Part shown: in pieces, positions 61,189 to 64,000 of the stretch
How the letters are laid out: each line of letters opens with the position of its first letter
How positions within the stretch are numbered: position 1 is the first letter of the stretch
NCBI GenBank assembly: GCA_944321765.1
Contig: CALUMQ010000026.1
Coordinates: 62,001-126,000 of the forward strand
Direction of reading: 5' to 3'
DNA length: 64,000 bases
Source of the DNA: an uncultured Alistipes sp.
Lineage (GTDB): Bacteria > Bacteroidota > Bacteroidia > Bacteroidales > Rikenellaceae
Translations under genes and position numbers: made by a program
The notes under the pieces: model-generated
What the model was told of the DNA's origin: nothing
What the model saw: the letters and a program-made list of their open reading frames with translations, nothing else
Databases searched by the model: none

Positions 61189-62376
61189 TTATTTGATGAT
61201 GTTCAACTCCTTGCCGATCTTCGTGAAGGCGGCGATGCAGCGGTCGAGCTGCTCGGTGGTGTGTCCGGCCGATACCTGTACGCGGATGCGGGCCTGGCCC
61301 TTCGGCACGACGGGGTAGTAGAATCCCGTGACGAAGATTCCCTCGTCCTGCAGCTTCGCGGCGAACTCCTGCGAGAGTTTGGCGTCGTAGAGCATCACGG
61401 CGCAGATGGCCGACTGCGTGGGCTTGATGTCGAAGCCGGCAGCCATCATGCCCTTGCGGAAGTGCTCGACGTTGGCAACCAGCCGGTCATGGAGCTCGTT
61501 GCTCTCGGCGAGCATCTTGAACATCTCGATGCCGGCGCCCACGACGGCGGGGGGCAGCGAGTTGGAGAAGAGGTACGGACGCGAGCGCTGGCGGAGGATG
61601 TCGATGATCTCCTTGCGGCCGGTGGTGAATCCGCCGACGGCGCCGCCGAATGCCTTGCCGAGCGTACCGGTGAGGATGTCGACCTGCCCGCGCAGGTTGT
61701 AGAGTTCGGTGATGCCGCGGCCGGTCTTGCCGAGCACGCCGGCCGAGTGGCACTCGTCGACCATCACCAGGGCGTCGTACTTCTCGGCCAGGGCGCAGAT
61801 CTTGTCCAGCGGGGCGGCGTTGCCGTCCATGGAGAATACGCCGTCGGTGCAGATGATGCGGAAGCGCTGGGCCTGGGCCTTCTTGAGGCACTCTTCGAGG
61901 TCGGCCATGTCGGCGTTGGCGTAGCGGTAGCGCACGGCCTTGCAGAGACGCACGCCGTCGATGATGGAGGCGTGGTTGAGCGAGTCGGAGATGATGGCGT
62001 CCTGATCGGTGAAGAGGGGTTCGAAGACACCGCCGTTGGCGTCGAAGCAGGCGGCGTAGAGGATGGTGTCCTCGGTTCCGAAGAAGTCGGAGATGGCCTT
62101 TTCGAGCTCCTTGTGGATGTCCTGGCATCCGCAGATGAAGCGTACGGACGACATGCCGTATCCGCGGGCGTCCATGGCGCGTTTGGCGGCGTCGATCAGG
62201 CGCTGGTTGTCCGAAAGTCCGAGGTAGTTGTTGGCGCAGAAGTTCAGCACCTTCTTACCTGCAACCTCGATCTCGGCCCGTTGGGGCGAGCAGATGATTC
62301 GTTCGTGCTTGTAAAGCCCTGCGGCCTCGATTTCGGCGAGTTCATGCTGCAGGTGCTCCTTGATTTTCCCGTACAT
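61189..62376 (-). CDS. kbl: 2-amino-3-ketobutyrate CoA ligase (glycine C-acetyltransferase)
   Basis: A PLP enzyme splitting 2-amino-3-ketobutyrate with CoA into glycine and acetyl-CoA, the second step of threonine breakdown. It has 395 residues, the normal length. The sequence runs close to E. coli Kbl: INFCANNYLGL-type block, 'MSSVRFICGCQDIHKELE', CFDANGGVFEP, SDSLNHASIIDGVRLCKA, ATDGVFSMDG-like block, and GTLGKAFGGAVGG with the PLP Lys. The ATG at 62376 is chosen because the frame upstream runs through the promoter. The partner threonine dehydrogenase is not in the window. Serine palmitoyltransferase was considered and judged less similar. Confidence 0.94.
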   Translation of the reverse strand: MYGKIKEHLQHELAEIEAAGLYKHERIICSPQRAEIEVAGKKVLNFCANNYLGLSDNQRLIDAAKRAMDARGYGMSSVRFICGCQDIHKELEKAISDFFGTEDTILYAACFDANGGVFEPLFTDQDAIISDSLNHASIIDGVRLCKAVRYRYANADMADLEECLKKAQAQRFRIICTDGVFSMDGNAAPLDKICALAEKYDALVMVDECHSAGVLGKTGRGITELYNLRGQVDILTGTLGKAFGGAVGGFTTGRKEIIDILRQRSRPYLFSNSLPPAVVGAGIEMFKMLAESNELHDRLVANVEHFRKGMMAAGFDIKPTQSAICAVMLYDAKLSQEFAAKLQDEGIFVTGFYYPVVPKGQARIRVQVSAGHTTEQLDRCIAAFTKIGKELNIIK

Positions 62377-62425
62377 GGCAGTTAAATTTTTTATATGGAA
62401 ACGTGTTTTGAGTATCAAATTGTTA

Positions 62426-62433
62426 CAAATATA
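62426..62433 (-). promoter_or_regulatory. -7 element of kbl-lrp
   Basis: The minus strand reads TATATTTG, a full -7 match, about 50 nt before the kbl start. No clear -33 partner. Confidence 0.5.
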
Positions 62434-62591
62434 CGACATTTTTCCGGAAACCGCCACGCGGCGGCACATATTTTTTACGTCTGCGGTTACAGTCTGTCGC
62501 CCGGGCCCCGGCGGAGGGAGTTCGAGGCCCCGGCGGAGGCTCGGGTTTTCGGATTTTTCCGCTTCCCACTGCACAATACCGAAAAAAATCA

Positions 62592-62599
62592 TATATTTG
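62592..62599 (+). promoter_or_regulatory. -7 element of galE
   Basis: TATATTTG lies 31 nt before the galE ATG. No clear -33 TTTG at 20 nt. Confidence 0.55.
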
Positions 62600-62630
62600 T
62601 AGTTCAAACGAATAAACAAATCGCAGTCTT

Positions 62631-63659
62631 ATGAAAAAATCGTGCGTTTTGGTCAGCGGCGGCGCCGGATACATCGGCTCGCACACGACCGTGGAACTTA
62701 TCAATGCCGGTTATGACGTGGTGATCGTCGACAACTTCTCGAACAGCGACATGGGCGCCGTCGAGGGCGTTCGCAAGATCACCGGCGTCGACATCCCCTT
62801 CGTCGAGGTCGACTGCTGCGACCGTGAGGCCTTCCGCAAGGTCTTCGAGCAGTACGAGTTCGACTCGGTCATCCACTTCGCCGCCTCGAAGGCCGTCGGC
62901 GAATCGGTGCAGAAACCCCTCGAATACTACCGCAACAACCTCACGTCGTTCATGAACGTCATCTCGCTGATGCGCGAGTTCGGACGTCGGAACATCGTCT
63001 TCTCGTCGTCGTGCACCGTCTACGGGGAGCCGGAGAAGCAGCCCGTCACGGAGCAGACGCCCCGCAAGCCGGCCACCTCGCCCTACGGCAACACGAAGCA
63101 GATGTGCGAGGACATCCTGCGTGATTCGGTGGCGGCCTACGCCGGACTGCAGGGCATCGCCCTGCGCTACTTCAACCCCATCGGCGCCCATCCGTCGGCG
63201 CTGTTCGGCGAACTTCCGCGCGGCGTTCCGCAGAACCTCGTGCCCTACATCACGCAGACGGCCGCCGGCATCCGCGAGTGCCTTTCGGTCTTCGGCGACG
63301 ACTACCCGACGCCCGACGGATCGTGCATCCGCGACTACATCGACGTGGTGGACCTTGCCAAGGCGCATGTGGCCGCCATTGCGCGCATGATCGATGGCAA
63401 GAGCAAGTCCTCCTACGAGATCTTCAACATCGGCACGGGCCGCGGGGTTTCGGTGCTGGAGCTGGTGCACAAGTTCGAGGAGGTCAACCACTTGAAGCTC
63501 AACTACAAGATCGCGCCGCGCCGCGAGGGCGACATCATCGCCATCTGGGCCGACCCGACGCTGGCCAACACCGAGCTGGGCTGGAAGGCCGAGCGGACGC
63601 TCGACGAGACGCTGGCTTCGGCCTGGGCCTGGGAGAAGCACCTGCGCGGGCTGAAATAA
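62631..63659 (+). CDS. galE: UDP-glucose 4-epimerase
   Basis: Interconverts UDP-glucose and UDP-galactose, feeding galactose into metabolism or envelope sugars. A 342-residue short-chain dehydrogenase/reductase with NAD-binding GGAGYIGSHT at residues 10-19, HFAASKAVGES, the catalytic SSSCTVYG and Tyr in SPYGNTKQMCED (YxxxK variant, Tyr-Gly-Asn-Thr-Lys), and substrate loop LRYFNPIGAHPS. Galactose released by the GH110 enzyme in the first operon could enter through this step. Monocistronic here. Confidence 0.95.
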   Translation: MKKSCVLVSGGAGYIGSHTTVELINAGYDVVIVDNFSNSDMGAVEGVRKITGVDIPFVEVDCCDREAFRKVFEQYEFDSVIHFAASKAVGESVQKPLEYYRNNLTSFMNVISLMREFGRRNIVFSSSCTVYGEPEKQPVTEQTPRKPATSPYGNTKQMCEDILRDSVAAYAGLQGIALRYFNPIGAHPSALFGELPRGVPQNLVPYITQTAAGIRECLSVFGDDYPTPDGSCIRDYIDVVDLAKAHVAAIARMIDGKSKSSYEIFNIGTGRGVSVLELVHKFEEVNHLKLNYKIAPRREGDIIAIWADPTLANTELGWKAERTLDETLASAWAWEKHLRGLK

Positions 63660-63663
63660 CCGT

Positions 63664-63780
63664 CCGGGGCCGGGCGGGGCGTCCGTGTGTGGAGGCTGCC
63701 CGGAGGGAGAAGGCTGCCCGCATGGGCTGAAATGCCGCCCGGGGCCGGGAGAGGCGACCGTGCGTGTGGAGGCTGCCCGG
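63664..63780. repeat. Two GC-rich direct repeats of about 40 bp
   Basis: Copies at 63664-63703 and 63739-63780 share CCGGGGCCGGG and GTGTGGAGGCTGCCCGG. They lie in the gene-free 341-nt stretch after galE. Confidence 0.65.
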
Positions 63781-63902
63781 CGTGGATAAGCGCCGCGGAA
63801 GCTGAAGCAGCCGCCCGGGGACCGACTGTACAGGGGTGGAGAGCATCGTGCCTCCACCCCTTTCTGCTGCCCGGAGGCCTGCCCGACGTTCCGCCTGCTG
63901 CC

Positions 63903-63962
63903 CTGCCCGAGGTCCTGCCCGAAATCTTGCCCGAAGTCCTGCCCGAGGTCCTGCACGCAGTC
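63903..63962. repeat. 12-bp tandem repeat, five copies
   Basis: Units related to CTGCCCGAGGTC start at 63903, 63915, 63927, 63939 and 63951. The other bases up to the window end show no gene. The unit is a multiple of three, but no signal or promoter marks a reading frame. Confidence 0.75.
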
Positions 63963-64000
63963 CGGCCCGTTCTGCCGCGAAGGGCTGACTGCAAAGGATT

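Noticed and set aside
62377-62619. N-terminal extension of kbl
   Set aside because: The extension crosses the predicted promoter and adds 81 residues unlike any family member; E. coli Kbl aligns from the ATG at 62376.
63503-63994. Minus-strand frames encoding QDLGQDFG or RTSGRTSG repeats after galE
   Set aside because: They come from the 12-bp tandem repeat and run antisense into galE; no promoter or start context.

Overview
The window looks like chromosomal DNA of a GC-rich member of the Bacteroidales, most likely Alistipes or a close relative in Rikenellaceae. Evidence: two SusC/SusD loci, many lipoproteins with acidic residues just after the lipid-bearing Cys, Bacteroidota-type promoters (TTTG, about 20 nt, TAnnTTTG), few Shine-Dalgarno sites, a glycine-lipid gene pair, and a meso-diaminopimelate-type murE. 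I saw no rRNA, tRNA, CRISPR array or insertion sequence.

Layout. (1) 2-14654, + strand: a polysaccharide-utilisation-type operon for host glycans. It holds SusC (5' end cut off), SusD, a DUF1735-type surface lipoprotein, two tandem HExxH/M60-like proteins, an unassigned six-hairpin glycosidase-like protein, a GH110 alpha-1,3-galactosidase and a sialate O-acetylesterase. Next to it (15018-18695) is a regulator built like a hybrid two-component system, but with phospho-accepting His and Asp replaced and no ATPase domain. (2) 18810-24590, - strand: M13 peptidase, phosphoglycerate kinase and an ABC-2 exporter pair. (3) 24727-25174: C-rich tandem repeats. (4) 25263-30233: a canonical hybrid kinase with an Hpt domain, a sigma-54 response regulator, and a small Pro-rich secreted protein. 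(5) 30470-32333, - strand: glsA-glsB for glycine lipid synthesis. (6) 32426-38524: rsmH-ftsL-ftsI-murE plus a DUF1573 gene. (7) 38645-52945, - strand: an eight-gene operon of SusC, SusD and six lipoproteins, three with leucine-rich repeats, and no recognisable enzyme. (8) 53910-58122: mraY-murD-ftsW. (9) 58475-63659: S4 RNA-binding protein, a MATE transporter behind a structured leader, kbl-lrp, and galE.

How the parts fit. Region 1 would strip alpha-galactose caps, O-acetyl groups and mucin-like protein from host glycoproteins and import the products through SusCD. The neighbouring regulator has the sensor architecture expected for such a locus but probably signals without phosphotransfer. 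Region 7 sits exactly where murE is normally followed by mraY, so the division and cell-wall cluster is split in two, and the second half has its own promoter and leader. A second theme is GC-rich minisatellite DNA. It fills several intergenic gaps and also encodes low-complexity linkers in the hybrid kinase, the response regulator, FtsW and the DUF1573 protein.

Limits: family calls come from reading motifs, without database searches. DUF names, the M60 assignment and the substrates are the least certain points.
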